Shown here one piece after another: positions 32,840-43,900 of a DNA stretch of 64,000 nucleotides. The stretch comes from Agarophyton chilense (lineage: Eukaryota > Rhodophyta > Florideophyceae > Gracilariales > Gracilariaceae). The position numbers and the translations under genes are program-made. Position 1 is the first letter of the stretch; each line of letters begins with the position of its first letter. The stretch spans positions 1,550,001-1,614,000 of the forward strand of contig JARGXX010000004.1 of NCBI GenBank assembly GCA_030374765.1, given 5' to 3'. A model generated the notes under the pieces. It saw only the letters and a list, made by a program, of their open reading frames with translations. It was not told where the DNA came from and made no database searches.

Positions 32840-33228
32840 GGTAAGATTAGGTATGAAAGGCGAGGAAATTTAGGTTCGTTTCTTTTTTTTCGACGATAAG
32901 TGTTTATAAGATACTAAACAAACGACAGAAAAAAAGGGTTTGTCCTTCAGCTAATAAATACAGAAGAAGATCACGACAAAAAAAGTGCTCAAGCCGGCTA
33001 TCATGAGCTTGATCTGGAGAACGAAGAATCTCGAAATAATGAAATCCAAGACATATGTAGTCCTGCACAAACATTGTTTTGATCGATTGTTTTGGACTCA
33101 GTTTGGGAAGATGTTAAGATTAATTTTCAGTTTCTCAGCCTAGCATTTTTTTGCCGTCTGAGATATAGGTGGAGAATATTACGAGCCCGGTCACTAACAA
33201 AGGGGTTTACTTGGGCCCGAGAGAAGAT
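32840..33228. other. No gene recognised
   Basis: AT-rich stretch between element C and the Tc remnants. Confidence 0.5.
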
Positions 33229-33434
33229 GAATTTTCAATGACAAAATGTAAGGAACCAATGTTTTCCGATGAAAAGAAATTTAACCTAGATGGAGCAGAT
33301 GGATTTGCTCATTACTGGCATGATACAAGAAAGAAAAAGATTAGTGTTTTTAAAGGACATAATGAAAAAGATTCTGTGAAAATGTGGGGTGCCTGTTCTT
33401 ACTATGGTTTACGTAATCTGGTCCATTTCCTATG
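33229..33434 (+). pseudogene. Older Tc1/mariner transposase remnant, left part
   Basis: Encodes MFSDEKKFNLDGADGFAHYWHD and the following ~35 residues, parallel to IFSDEKKFNLDG... of the intact transposase beside it. The N-terminal DNA-binding part is missing. It is interrupted at TA 33435-33436 by the intact element and resumes at 34739 in frame. Confidence 0.8.
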
Positions 33435-33436
33435 TA

Positions 33437-33564
33437 CAGTGCGTTTCAAAAACATATCCCTTTACAAAAACTGCGCCAAAAAGGCATTTCACGTACTGTA
33501 GAGCACATTTCACAACAAATAAAAACCACTAAGTCAATAACACTGTTTCAAAAGTATATCCTTT
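33437..33564. repeat. Left terminal inverted repeat (outer and inner sites)
   Basis: Outer site starts CAGTGCGTTTCAAAAACAT, inner site TGTTTCAAAAGTATATCC. The 25-bp outer site is the exact reverse complement of 45427-45451 in the second Tc-like element. Confidence 0.85.
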
Positions 33565-33584
33565 ATACAATCATTCGCTCAATT

Positions 33585-34580
33585 ATGGCTCGTGGCGCAC
33601 CTCTGACACGCTCTGAACAGCTCGAAATCATGGAATTAGTAGGTCAGGGTATGATTCCAGCAGATATAGCCCGAAAACTCAAGCGCAGCCCAAAAACAAT
33701 CAGCAACTTCATCAAAAACCCCGCTACATACGGAACAAAGCGTTCAACCGGCCGTCCTACGGCACTATCCCCGGCCGATAAGCGCGGAATTAAGCGAGAA
33801 CTATGTCGCAACACTTCATCTTGCGGGAAAATTGTCAAAAACCTAAATTTGCCTCTATCAAGATCTACAATATGGCGTGAAGTCAACCGTCAAAATTTGT
33901 TCAAGTACACAAAAATGAGGAAAACTTTTTTTTTAAAAGATAATCACAAGAAAAGTCGAGTTGAATGGTGTGCTCAAAAGGCTTATTGGAAAACTGAATG
34001 GAATAATGTTATCTTTTCCGACGAAAAAAAGTTTAACCTTGATGGTCCAGATTGCTATAAATTTTATTGGCATGATCTACGAAAAGAAAAGAAGGAATTT
34101 GTGACTAGGCATTCAGGAGGCGCATCAGTAATGGTTTGGGCTGGAATCTCCACTAAAGGAGCAACTGATATGGCTTTTGTTGAAACTACAATGAACTCTG
34201 AGAAGTATGCTGAGGTTCTAGAAAACTATCTTTTACCTTTTTCATACTGTATGCATGGAGAAGAATTCATTTTTCAGCAAGATAATGCACCTGTGCATAA
34301 GTCTAATTTTATGAAACAGTGGTTCAATAGTCTAAATATGTCGGTTATGGAATGGCCTGCGCGCTCTCCTGACCTCAACCCTATCGAAAACATTTGGGGA
34401 ATGTTGGCCCGAATGGTTTATGGGCAAGGAAGGCAATTTGATACAGTTTTTGATCTGAAAAATTGTATCAAAGATTGTTGGGAAAAGATTGACTGTAATG
34501 CCATCAATCCTTTTATAGAATCAATGCCAAAGCGTTGTATAAGTGTTATACAGGCTAAAGGAGCAAAAATAAACTACTGA
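33585..34580 (+). CDS. Tc3-like DD34E transposase
   Basis: Protein of 331 residues, the normal size for Tc1/mariner. The start is ATG 33585 (MARGAPLTRSEQ), because upstream codons in the frame fall in the inverted repeat. The N-terminus has two helix-turn-helix regions: EIMELVGQGMIPADIARKLKRSP..I and LPLSRSTIWREV. The catalytic triad is Asp in VIFSDEKKFNLDG, Asp in FQQDNAPVHKS and Glu in SPDLNPIENIWG, with 34 residues between the last two (DD34E). No stop or frameshift is seen, so it may be active. It cuts and pastes the element at TA. Confidence 0.96.
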   Translation: MARGAPLTRSEQLEIMELVGQGMIPADIARKLKRSPKTISNFIKNPATYGTKRSTGRPTALSPADKRGIKRELCRNTSSCGKIVKNLNLPLSRSTIWREVNRQNLFKYTKMRKTFFLKDNHKKSRVEWCAQKAYWKTEWNNVIFSDEKKFNLDGPDCYKFYWHDLRKEKKEFVTRHSGGASVMVWAGISTKGATDMAFVETTMNSEKYAEVLENYLLPFSYCMHGEEFIFQQDNAPVHKSNFMKQWFNSLNMSVMEWPARSPDLNPIENIWGMLARMVYGQGRQFDTVFDLKNCIKDCWEKIDCNAINPFIESMPKRCISVIQAKGAKINY

Positions 34581-34609
34581 ACTCGCGTTAGAATAAAAAG
34601 GATGCAATA

Positions 34610-34736
34610 AAGGTTATGATTTTGAAACAGTTTTTTTACTTGAAAATTTTTTCACACTGATTTTGTTAGTTTTACTGTAGCCAAAACGTCGATTTTTGGA
34701 AAATTTGCGCGAGGGATATGATTTTGAAACAGACTT
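34610..34736. repeat. Right terminal inverted repeat (inner and outer sites)
   Basis: Inner AAGGTTATGATTTTGAAACAG, outer AGGGATATGATTTTGAAAC, mirrored to the left end. Confidence 0.85.
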
Positions 34737-34738
34737 TA

Positions 34739-35113
34739 TAATGGATTCTACGAAGTACTGCAAGGTGTTGCAGAAAAAAATTATTACGATTTGCGGCCGA
34801 AACAATTTGAGAAAGTTTTATTTTCAGCAAGAAGCAGCTCTTTACGTCGTTCAGTTAATACTACACAAAGTGATTGGCTAAGTATAATGTTAATGTTTTA
34901 CAGTAGCCGGCCAAGTCATCTGAGTTGAACATTATGGGAAACATTTTAGGGTTTTTAGGACGGCGCTTTCACGCCAATCAAGGCCAATTCCAAGATTTTC
35001 AAACGCTTTTAAAATGTGTGATTGAATGTTGGAATAATTTGAGCAAAGAGTTTATTAATTCACTTTACAGCTCTGTACGAGCTTTGTATGCATGTGGTAG
35101 AGAAAAAGGGTGA
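34739..35113 (+). pseudogene. Older Tc1/mariner transposase remnant, right part
   Basis: Continues the remnant from 33434 with IMDSTKYCKVLQ, then FYFQQEAALYVV (catalytic Asp of QQDNA changed to Glu) and, after a stop at about 34880, ELNIMGNILGFLGRR in place of DLNPIEN.WG. The catalytic residues are lost. Confidence 0.82.
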
Positions 35114-36093
35114 AATGACTAAGTATTGAATTAAGTAAATATGTTTCTTTGTTTTGGCCTTTATTTAGATTTTTTTTTTTGTTCAGGATTTTTTAAAGTT
35201 TAGAAAACTTTGGGCTAGATCTGGTTCTGCAAAGCTCTGAAACTAGTTTTTTAATGGTTTTCTAAGTACCGACTTCGACAAAAGGCCCATTTGCCGACTG
35301 TGGTTCGCAGTAAGGAGGAATAGATTGGTGGCTTTATCCAGATTTTGCGCACTGTAGTGAACCTACTGGAAAATGCGCCTCCCGTACCACAGGCTGGACT
35401 CCCCCCCTGGGCAAGGTTTGGGGCCCAATGCATCCCGAGGCTGTTCTACCACTTGGTGAATAATTGGCGGAGGAGGCATTTATACCAGACCTCTGCCACG
35501 CACCGGCGGCGACTGCAGCGTGCGAGGACGCGCCTTTGATTGGTTGAGCCGGATGTCACGCGTGGCCACGTGGGCCAGCGTCTAGGATTTGCCCGGCGTT
35601 GACCACGGCGCCCAGGTTCGTCTCTTGGTGGGGCGGGTCTTTCACACGGGTGTTTATGTGGCCCTCGGGTCGGAATGCAGAGTAAAAGAGGGCAACACCA
35701 TTCTGCCGGACATTTTGGTCACTGCAAGTTCTACTTTTTATATCAGTGTAGAGTTGAGGATCGGGGTTTATTGTAATTTTTTCGTTGCCCAGCTTTCAGG
35801 AGGCGTTACAAAGCTACATCAAAGCAAAAGGTGACGTCCAAAACATCACAGAAACTGTGCAGAAATCTTTAGAACAAATGTTTGCGGTCGAGAGTTACCA
35901 AAGAGATAGACATGAACCCGAGGAACTGGGAATAAAAAAGTCTGCGTTTATTCAAGTCAAACCTAAGCGGCGCACAGCGCACTTTACAACGTTCACGGAG
36001 CAAGTACGTTTGAGCAGCAGAATCGCTCTGTTCTATTTCAGAGCATACGTCTGTTTGTGAGAAATTTGCAGCCCTCTAAATTGTCACACGGTT
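35114..36093. other. No gene recognised
   Basis: An AT-rich start, then a distinctly GC-rich patch at about 35370-35720, then short frames (35785-36060, 91 codons, charged, no match). The GC patch may be an old insertion. Confidence 0.45.
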
Positions 36094-37032
36094 TTATTTC
36101 ATTTCAATCGGTTTACTGAAAGGGTTTTGTGGAGGAATCAGCAGCTCACCGTTCAAGAAGATTTGGATTTGGTTTGCAGCAGCATGCCCAACAGCCTGTC
36201 CAGCGAAGTCCAAAACCGGCGAGCCTCCGTAAACCATGTGATCGAAATGGTAGAAAAGGCTCACGTACAGCGTACATCGCTTCGACCCTCGACATTTGTC
36301 GAAAGGGCAATAGTTCAGGCGGCGGGCAATAGATCCGTATCCGCGTCTGTTAGTGACGATGACATTTGGCAAACCCCCGAAAGGACCTGCTGAAAGGGCT
36401 TCGTCATCTGTGAGAGCATCTATCACACCGACATCCCATAGCGTATACAGTCCATTCGGCAAGGCGTTTTTCAGAATAATACTAACAGACGCACTGTTGT
36501 TGAAACATCGCCCCACAATGCGAGTAGACATCTTATTCCAATCAGCCAGGGTAATTCGATCATCACTCTCCTGAGAAAGATAGGGCAAGCCAATCACAGA
36601 GGGATTCGATGAGTCGAAGAAAGAACGGGGAGCGGTGCGATCATTGAGCTCTTGAGATATAATGGTAAGGGTAGGGGTGTCGGCGATCGGAATGTTAAAC
36701 GGTCCCACCCCAGCAGGAAAACCCAACGAGGTTTGATAATCGAAAGCATCAATGGTGGCCATGAGTGAATCCAGCGGTGTGCGGTCTGTGATCACTGACG
36801 CGTTATCTCCTCGTTCATTCAAGACTCCGATTTCGTAGATACTACCGAAGGAAGAAAAAATATTTGACGATGCGCTGAGGTCTACAATACGCTTGTCATT
36901 GAACGTGTTGATACCATGAGATACGTGTCCGTCGATAGAATGAAAGGACCCGCTCCAGGCAAGCTTGATATGCAAAATGGCGCAAAGCAGGCATAGGTAA
37001 TTGCTTAGAGTCATTGCGTATTTTCGGTCCAA
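36094..37032 (-). CDS. Predicted secreted protein, 312 residues (likely host gene)
   Basis: Complete frame from ATG 37032 to TAA 36094. A signal peptide is plausible from either Met1 or Met7 (hydrophobic YLCLLCAILHIKLAW, small residues after). The mature part has repeated Asp/Ser/Asn-rich segments, a Cys cluster CPFDKCRGSKRC, several N-glycosylation sequons, and the block GLYTLWDVGVID...GPFGGLPN. A GLYTLW core with a GG-PN segment and a late DHMVYG is reminiscent of uncharacterised secreted proteins in bacteria and algae; no activity can be given. It is intact, unlike nearly everything around it, and nothing links it to a transposon. Confidence 0.75.
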   Translation of the reverse strand: MDRKYAMTLSNYLCLLCAILHIKLAWSGSFHSIDGHVSHGINTFNDKRIVDLSASSNIFSSFGSIYEIGVLNERGDNASVITDRTPLDSLMATIDAFDYQTSLGFPAGVGPFNIPIADTPTLTIISQELNDRTAPRSFFDSSNPSVIGLPYLSQESDDRITLADWNKMSTRIVGRCFNNSASVSIILKNALPNGLYTLWDVGVIDALTDDEALSAGPFGGLPNVIVTNRRGYGSIARRLNYCPFDKCRGSKRCTLYVSLFYHFDHMVYGGSPVLDFAGQAVGHAAANQIQIFLNGELLIPPQNPFSKPIEMK

Positions 37033-40000
37033 TACTGCAACTTGAGGCCGTGAAATTGCGACGATGCAGGAGACCTGGAGAGTTCGGTGAGGTGCTATGA
37101 ACTGTGCAATGTTTCGTATTTAACAGTTCAGGAAATGCCGTGGTATGTTATGATAACAAGGACAATGTAAGTATCTGAAATCCAGAAAATCTGGGGTCGG
37201 AGATAGCTTCTGTTGCAACAAGGTTTCTGACACCTGAGCTGTGGGTCGACATTCGCTCTCCTGAAAGACGACGAAAAGAACTACCGAAGGATACCTTCGT
37301 ATTAGGCATGGAACTTCGCGCATTCCTCTAGGCTTCTATCAACTGTTAGAATGGAGCTTTGTGAAGCCAATCATATTGCCAGATTTGGCGAAAATATATG
37401 ATTTTTCTAGGCCAGATGTACGAAGGGTACCTTTGTACCTTGACCCAAACCACTGCCGCATGGAGAAAAGGTGATTTCGAAGCCACAAAACTCTACTATT
37501 CACCATCTGCTTGGCTGCGCTCATTGCAAAATGTAACACATTCGTATCATCGGCGAGTGAGTGTCAGGATATTCTCTCTCTTCAGAACTTCTATCTTAAG
37601 GCTGAGACCATAAACGGCCTGATCAAAAATCGAAGTCTGGACCAGACGTCTCACCATTTCGATACGTTCCAGCAGATTATCAGCCCACCTGTTGAAGGAT
37701 GAATGGAGGTTGGTTCTCTATCCTCAATAAGTCCTTCAGTAAGAAGGAATTCGGAAAGAAATCTTCCCCGCCAAGTATTACGAAGGGTAAACGTTCTTTC
37801 TTTTGTCTTTGATTTACCCCTTGTATTTCTTAACACAACAGAGCTCTACCCTACAGGTGTTCTTCTTTTTCAGATGAATTCTCATCCCCATCCACCGCCA
37901 CACTTCCTGAAACCACATGATTCGTGATTCGGAAACGAATGGAATGCTGTACCCTCCTCCTATCGAAGCCGGTCATGATGAAATCTTTGGTTTGTTATTA
38001 ACAAGCCACGTCTCTGTTCTCCACATCAAATGGCTGAAACTGGATGTTCTCGCGTCATGGAAATCTGCCACAGAATCCTCGTCTCTATTCATTGCTGTGC
38101 AAAAATTATTGTTACCTTTTGCGAAGGGGATCGTGTGTGTCACGGGCGACTTCCTCGCTATACCCTAAGGATACTTCCCTCTCAAATTCGAACTACTTAT
38201 TTCCCTTACACGATGTATTTAGTGCTGCTCTCTGGCCTATCAAGCAGTAGAATTCTAGCCCACAAGCTCACTGACGACGAGATCCATGTGTTCATCATTC
38301 ACCATTCACCATTCACCGACCGCCTCTCATGCTACCCTTGTATGAAATCCCGTAGAAACCAGGACCTTCTAAAACCGTCACCATTGCTCAGCCTCATCGC
38401 TTTCGTCTGTAGTGTCGAAGTGACCCTAGCGAGTTGTTAACCTGGTGCCGCGAGGATTGAATTGTTGTAGTGCAGCTTCGATCTTTCTTCTCTTGTATCG
38501 AAGTGCAGTTTTTTGCGAAATCTGTCCCGAAATACACAAACTATTCTTTGCATTTCATTATGAAAGGTTTCGAGAAGTTCTGCTCAGGTTTGTTGACTTC
38601 ATCGTGTGACAGGATTGATGCTATGCAGTTGAGACTGCAGCTATGTCAGATCACAGCATGCATATATCGAAGAAATGCACCGACCAGGATTCAGATAGAA
38701 TCTAGAATTCAGGCGGAGGTCCGCTTTGGGGAGCATATATAGACACATGGCGCACGGTACATATCCCCCGGTTTCTGGTCATGCTGCCTCCCTGTCTGCA
38801 AAAGCGAAACGACACAATATATGGTGTGCTCTTCGAGCCCTTTACAGTTGACAAGTGTAGCGCTTCTCGGCTTTTCATGAACCCCTTCGACAACCAATTT
38901 CTGTAGAGAAACAGCGAGTGGATGAATGCAGATGACAAGAGTTAGATTGCTAGCAATTAGCGATCCCTAACCCTGGAGGACCAGGTAAAAAAGTGCTAAC
39001 CCAGAAAACTGTCTTTTTCGATCGTTCCCAAATTCTCTGTTATCTCCAATAAATCAATTACAAAAGACTCACGGTTACGCTCTTCGAGCTGCCTAGCAAA
39101 CATGGAATGCACTCGCAAGATTCTGTTTCAGTCTTTTTTTTCTTCAATGTTTTGGCGCAAGAGCTATTCTAACTGGAATACACCGTTTCCCCATTTAGAA
39201 CAGCCCCTGTTTCATTCGGAATAGCTTTTAAGTGCTCAACAAAATCATCACAGCATCGTTTTTATATTGTGTTTCTTGTACTATGAAGTGCCGCAATGTA
39301 ACCAGAACCACGACTCAGTTTGTTCGCTCAGTGCAAATAAATGAAATCTAGTTCTTCTTTGAAACCTTGATTGATCTCAAGTGAATATGGTTGATGATTC
39401 TCTTCATATTTCCCCTTCTTATATGACGTATTAAAAATTTCGACTTTCTTTTAGGAGTCGCTAAAAGTTACAGAATAAAGCTCGTTTTGATTTGAATTAA
39501 TAACAATTCTCTAAGCCTCATTATTATTAAACCAATCTCCTTGCCTTTGTTTTTATTGTCGTAAAAGGAAATACTAATGTTGCTTCTCAAGTCTCCTTGT
39601 AGAATGAATATATTTGATACAAGTTTTTGCGGCCTGACGTACTTAGCCAATTTGCTTCTTTATGTAAATTTTTGTTGTAAAGCGATACGCTCTGTAGCAG
39701 GGTATATAAAATTGTTTATGTCCGTCTTCTGGGTTTAGCTGACGAAACTAGTTGTTCCGGACTTGTAGTTGGAACAACAATCCAGCAAGAATTTCTATTT
39801 TTGCCCAGTCCTTCCTTAGATGCGTACACGACAGGACGGTGTTCTTCGGAAAGCTGTACATTCAAGCCTTTCTGTTGTTAAAAACTGAAATCGCGCTGCA
39901 TTGGGTTAGACTCATTTCCAAAATAGGGAGCTGACTACATAGACCAAAACGAATATTGTTTGTTACACTGAAGCTTTTTGTTACAGGCATCCCTAAATCA

Positions 40001-40983
40001 TTTGTGCAATCTGCAGCTTTTTGGAAGCCCGCAGTCGACCAGAACATTATGAACAAATGAACACATACTTGTAGACGAGACACTTGGAGTCTGATTTGAA
40101 AAACCCTGCTGTGCGGAGAGAAAGAGCGGTAGAGATGGTGGATTATTTCCACACAAATTAAACAGAGTACTTAAAAGACGTTTTCAATACAAAGAATTCA
40201 CCATGAGAACTGCGTATTGTAGATGTACGGCCTTCGAAATTTCTTCTAAAGTCCTTTCTCTGAACGGAAATATTTGTCAGAAACTGTAGCAGTGGCAGTT
40301 TTCCCAAGTTCATTCCAAGATCGGACTACGATCACTCGATAACATTAATCTTTCTGTAGAGGTTGGAAAGTCTATTGCTCTAAGACCAACGTATAGTGTG
40401 CCAGGGTCGTATGCAGTTTGCTACTTTGACTGTACTTTGACTGAAAAGACGGTTCCTCTTCAACTTTTTTTTGGGGAGCTTTGTATTTGGATCGAATATG
40501 TGTTTTCCACCCGCTTCTAGTATAAATAAGATGACAGAGTGTAGCATAGTCTTCATCCGAAAACTCACTTTGAAGCATAGATCAACGACAGAGAGCACAT
40601 TTAGTGGCCCTAAAACCGCGAAAATCACTCTTTGTCAGCTATAGATAGTAATTTGGAGCAGTATCTGTGGTCTGTGCTTCAGAGATGATATGTACTTGAT
40701 GAACTTTTCCAAGGCAAAAGGTCTTGCGAAATACTTCTGAAGATCAGATTGTTCAGATACTCGTCGGCTTGGCGAAGTGGAAACACTCGAAAGTCAATTC
40801 TCCGTACGAGCTGCGGCAGCAAAACCAAAATATGAAATGTGCGACAAAGAAGACCATACAACCAATTGCTGTTATTTAAGTACTTAAAACCAAAGAAAAA
40901 GCCGAAGCTTCTACTGAATTGACCACAGTGCTATCTGGGCAAAAGTCTACAGAAATATGTGAGAGCTTGACAGACGTACTGAA
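37033..40983. other. Region without recognised genes
   Basis: Many short frames on both strands; the longest (38030-38440, +, 136 codons) has no recognisable feature. A three-copy TTCACCA-type microrepeat lies near 38292-38318. Parts could be untranslated or intronic sequence of the neighbouring gene or very old transposon DNA. Confidence 0.45.
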
Positions 40984-43900
40984 ATGGGTTTCAGTTCTAA
41001 GAAACCAACCAACCGCGTAACGGTTACACGTCTCCGATCCATGACAGTACGCACTGTAGAAGACAACTATTTAATGTTTCATTCTGGTTCTACTACACAT
41101 CTTACATCATCTGCAAAGCATTTATCGCAGATCAATCGGTGCAGTATTCCAATTGCCTTGGGAGACGACTCCAAAACTATATCCACTGAAAGAGGGGTAA
41201 GACCAGATATCTGGTTTCATGGATGAACTAATACAACATTCTCGCTGATCAAGACACTGGTTTCTAGCAATATTGTTACGGATCTGCTCTCAATCACAAC
41301 TCTTATTGCGAAAACTCTCCCCGTAGTCTTTCTTCCCGCAGTGGCACATATCATTGATTTAGATGATCACCTACGAATCAATGCCAGCTCTTCAAAAAAT
41401 CTGATGGAACTTACCATATCTCTGGAAACTGCTCCCCCCCACCTGATCCAGTCAATGCTATCTCGAATCCGCAGACTGTGGTTGTGATGGCTCTTGTTTC
41501 AAGTGTGATCAACATCGATGATGCAACGACGGCGTCTGTAGAAGCTATAGAAGAAATTGATTTAACATCAATTAACATTTCATTGTGGTGCAACCGTCTC
41601 GGTCATACTGCAACAATGAGAGAGGTCAATACTCTACTTCAACGACATTTGCTGTAGAAATCTGGCAAATCAACAATATATTGCATTCCGTGCGTTCGTG
41701 ATAATTTTGGCGCAGCTTTCGAGGCTCCCTAACATCCACCGGTTAACCTCGTCACTTGGACAATGACATTATTTTCGTCGGTACAGTATCAGAAATTGGT
41801 CAGGGTTACGATACAATCACTGTCGATGAATACAATCGGTATCTGTTCGCAGGCTCACTCCTCCGCAACTCCGAAGCCTCTAAGCCTCCGATATACTCTT
41901 GGGATTTGTAAATTGGTTTGAATGCAAATCTAACCAACATTTCCTTTAGTTTGACTCAGACGGTGGTTCAGAGTTATTTAAGGCGCAGAATTCCTTGAAG
42001 TGCTGTGAAGTCATCATTACTATAACGTCTGCCCACACAACATCATCGAATGGTTTTGCTGAACCTAACATTGTTGTCTCTATGAGATCCATACGCGGAT
42101 TTCTGCAGGAGGCTTATCTGCCCCTTTCTCTTGAAAGAGATGCTCTTCATCATTTATTTTTCGGAACGAATATCATCATTCACACCAGTACAGATCGCGT
42201 ACTCTTTGTCGACTTTCTTCAGAAACCTCTCCACTATATGAAACATCTTCGCAATTTTGGGTACCGTACTCATGGGGAAGAGAATCCTAAAGATTATAGG
42301 AAGATGGAGCTCAACTTGTGGAGGTTCTCCATCTTGGACACATCTGTGGCGACATGTACAAAATATTAACCAGCATCAGTGTCATCAGTGTCACCACAAC
42401 CAAGCATATCATATTTCTGGAAGATGAGGTTCCTGATCTTTTCTCTCATTAATGGGTCTGTCTTACCTATGTTTCTTTCTATACAACGCCGTCGTGCCTA
42501 ATGCTCTTCGGATGGCTGCGCCTTCAGCGTTGATGACGATAACAATTCACCCAATTCAAATCGTATATCTCCCTTACTCTCGTCTGAAGCAGGCGAAGAT
42601 GAATAAAACAGTCTCTTTAACAGTGACAGTAGCACTGGACTCGCTCATTATCCAAAGAAACTGTCACGCTACGATCCAGATTTGGGAAAGTATGCATATG
42701 ACTACGAGTCAGAGGTGGCAAATGCAATACTCTCACTTCCTGAAGAAAGCAGTACATCTGACGAAACTTTACTACGTCACGCTCCCTCATCCCCAGAAGC
42801 TAGCCACTGAATGGATACAATTCGTACTGAATTTGGCAGTATTTTCAATCTCGGCACTTACCAGGATTCCAACTCCCACCATGGTCAGACAATTGCTTCC
42901 TGATTTATTTTTCGTCTCAAACTCGATCACAACCGCAAGCCATTATGTTTTAAAGCTCGGTTTTTTGCACAAGGAAATTTCCGGACCGTGTCTGGTATAG
43001 ACTGTTTTTAGGCTCCGGTACTCAACTTTAAAGTCTTTCGTGTCATGATGGTTCCTTCCTCTACTAAGAATTGTGGTCGTCAATGCATTTATTTAAAAGG
43101 AGCTTTTTAAATGCAAGTAGGCCTTCGGAAAATCCAATTTTAATAAAGCTACTGACAATAAAAGGCGTATAGGGAGCCGACGGTCGTGTTGTGAAGCTCT
43201 TAAAGTCACTGTACAGCTCTCACGAAGCACCGAGACTCTGGTCAGAAGATATTTCTTCTTTTCTCTCCTCCATTTGTTTTAATCGACTTCAATCTGCCCC
43301 TTGAGTTTTCCACAAACTGGAGCGAATAAGGTTATCTTTTTGGTCTATGTGGATGGTCCCAGATATTTTTGGTCCGGGTCAGATGACAACTTTGGTAAAA
43401 GAGAAACCCTGCACTAAGTACGCTATTTCCGATTTTGGAGGCCCTGATTTATATATTGGTTTCTATCAATGAGACCCATAGTTGAAGAATGCTTCGCCAA
43501 CGGCCTCTGCTTGAAAAGATTACCCTACTCTCTCATATGGATAGGACAACACCCGTTGCTTTTTCTCTTCTTCAAACACATTGGCAGTATGATGAATTGG
43601 CAGCTCCTGATAACTCTGAATTTATTCTTCAATAATGAATTTATCATACAAGGAGGTACTCCGACTGTTATTTCGATTAAGTACCCACAACCAACCCAAT
43701 CTGGCAGCAGCTGTTCTCGTGCTAGAAAGGTTTGCCTCTAATCCTTTACCTGAACATTGTCAATATATGGAAAAGGTTGTACGAAATTGGGGACCACGAA
43801 GCATTATGGCTTGGATAATCTATTCAACGACACCATGTCGGTTTCCTCTTGGTCCGATACCGATTGGGGCCGTGATTTTAGCAAACGTCGACCTAGGAGG

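Larger units (their letters stand above)
33437..34736 (+). mobile_element. Intact Tc1/mariner (Tc3-like) element, 1300 bp
   Basis: Flanked by TA at 33435-33436 and 34737-34738. The ends have paired sites in inverted orientation: outer 33437-33461 (GTTTCAAAAACATATCC core) and 34712-34736; inner 33544-33564 and 34610-34630. Two transposase sites per end about 100 bp apart is the Tc3 arrangement. A single uninterrupted transposase gene lies between. Deleting the element with one TA rejoins the older transposase frame. Confidence 0.95.

Noticed and set aside
33432..33584. Extended N-terminus of the Tc transposase upstream of ATG 33585
   Set aside because: Those codons lie inside the terminal inverted repeat; transposases of this group start near MARG/MPRG.
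35345..35720. GC-rich patch as a coding exon or CpG-island promoter
   Set aside because: No frame with protein likeness and no adjoining gene start; left unassigned.
38292..38318. Microrepeat of TTCACCA as a CRISPR-like or regulatory array
   Set aside because: Three direct head-to-tail copies without spacers: a simple microsatellite.
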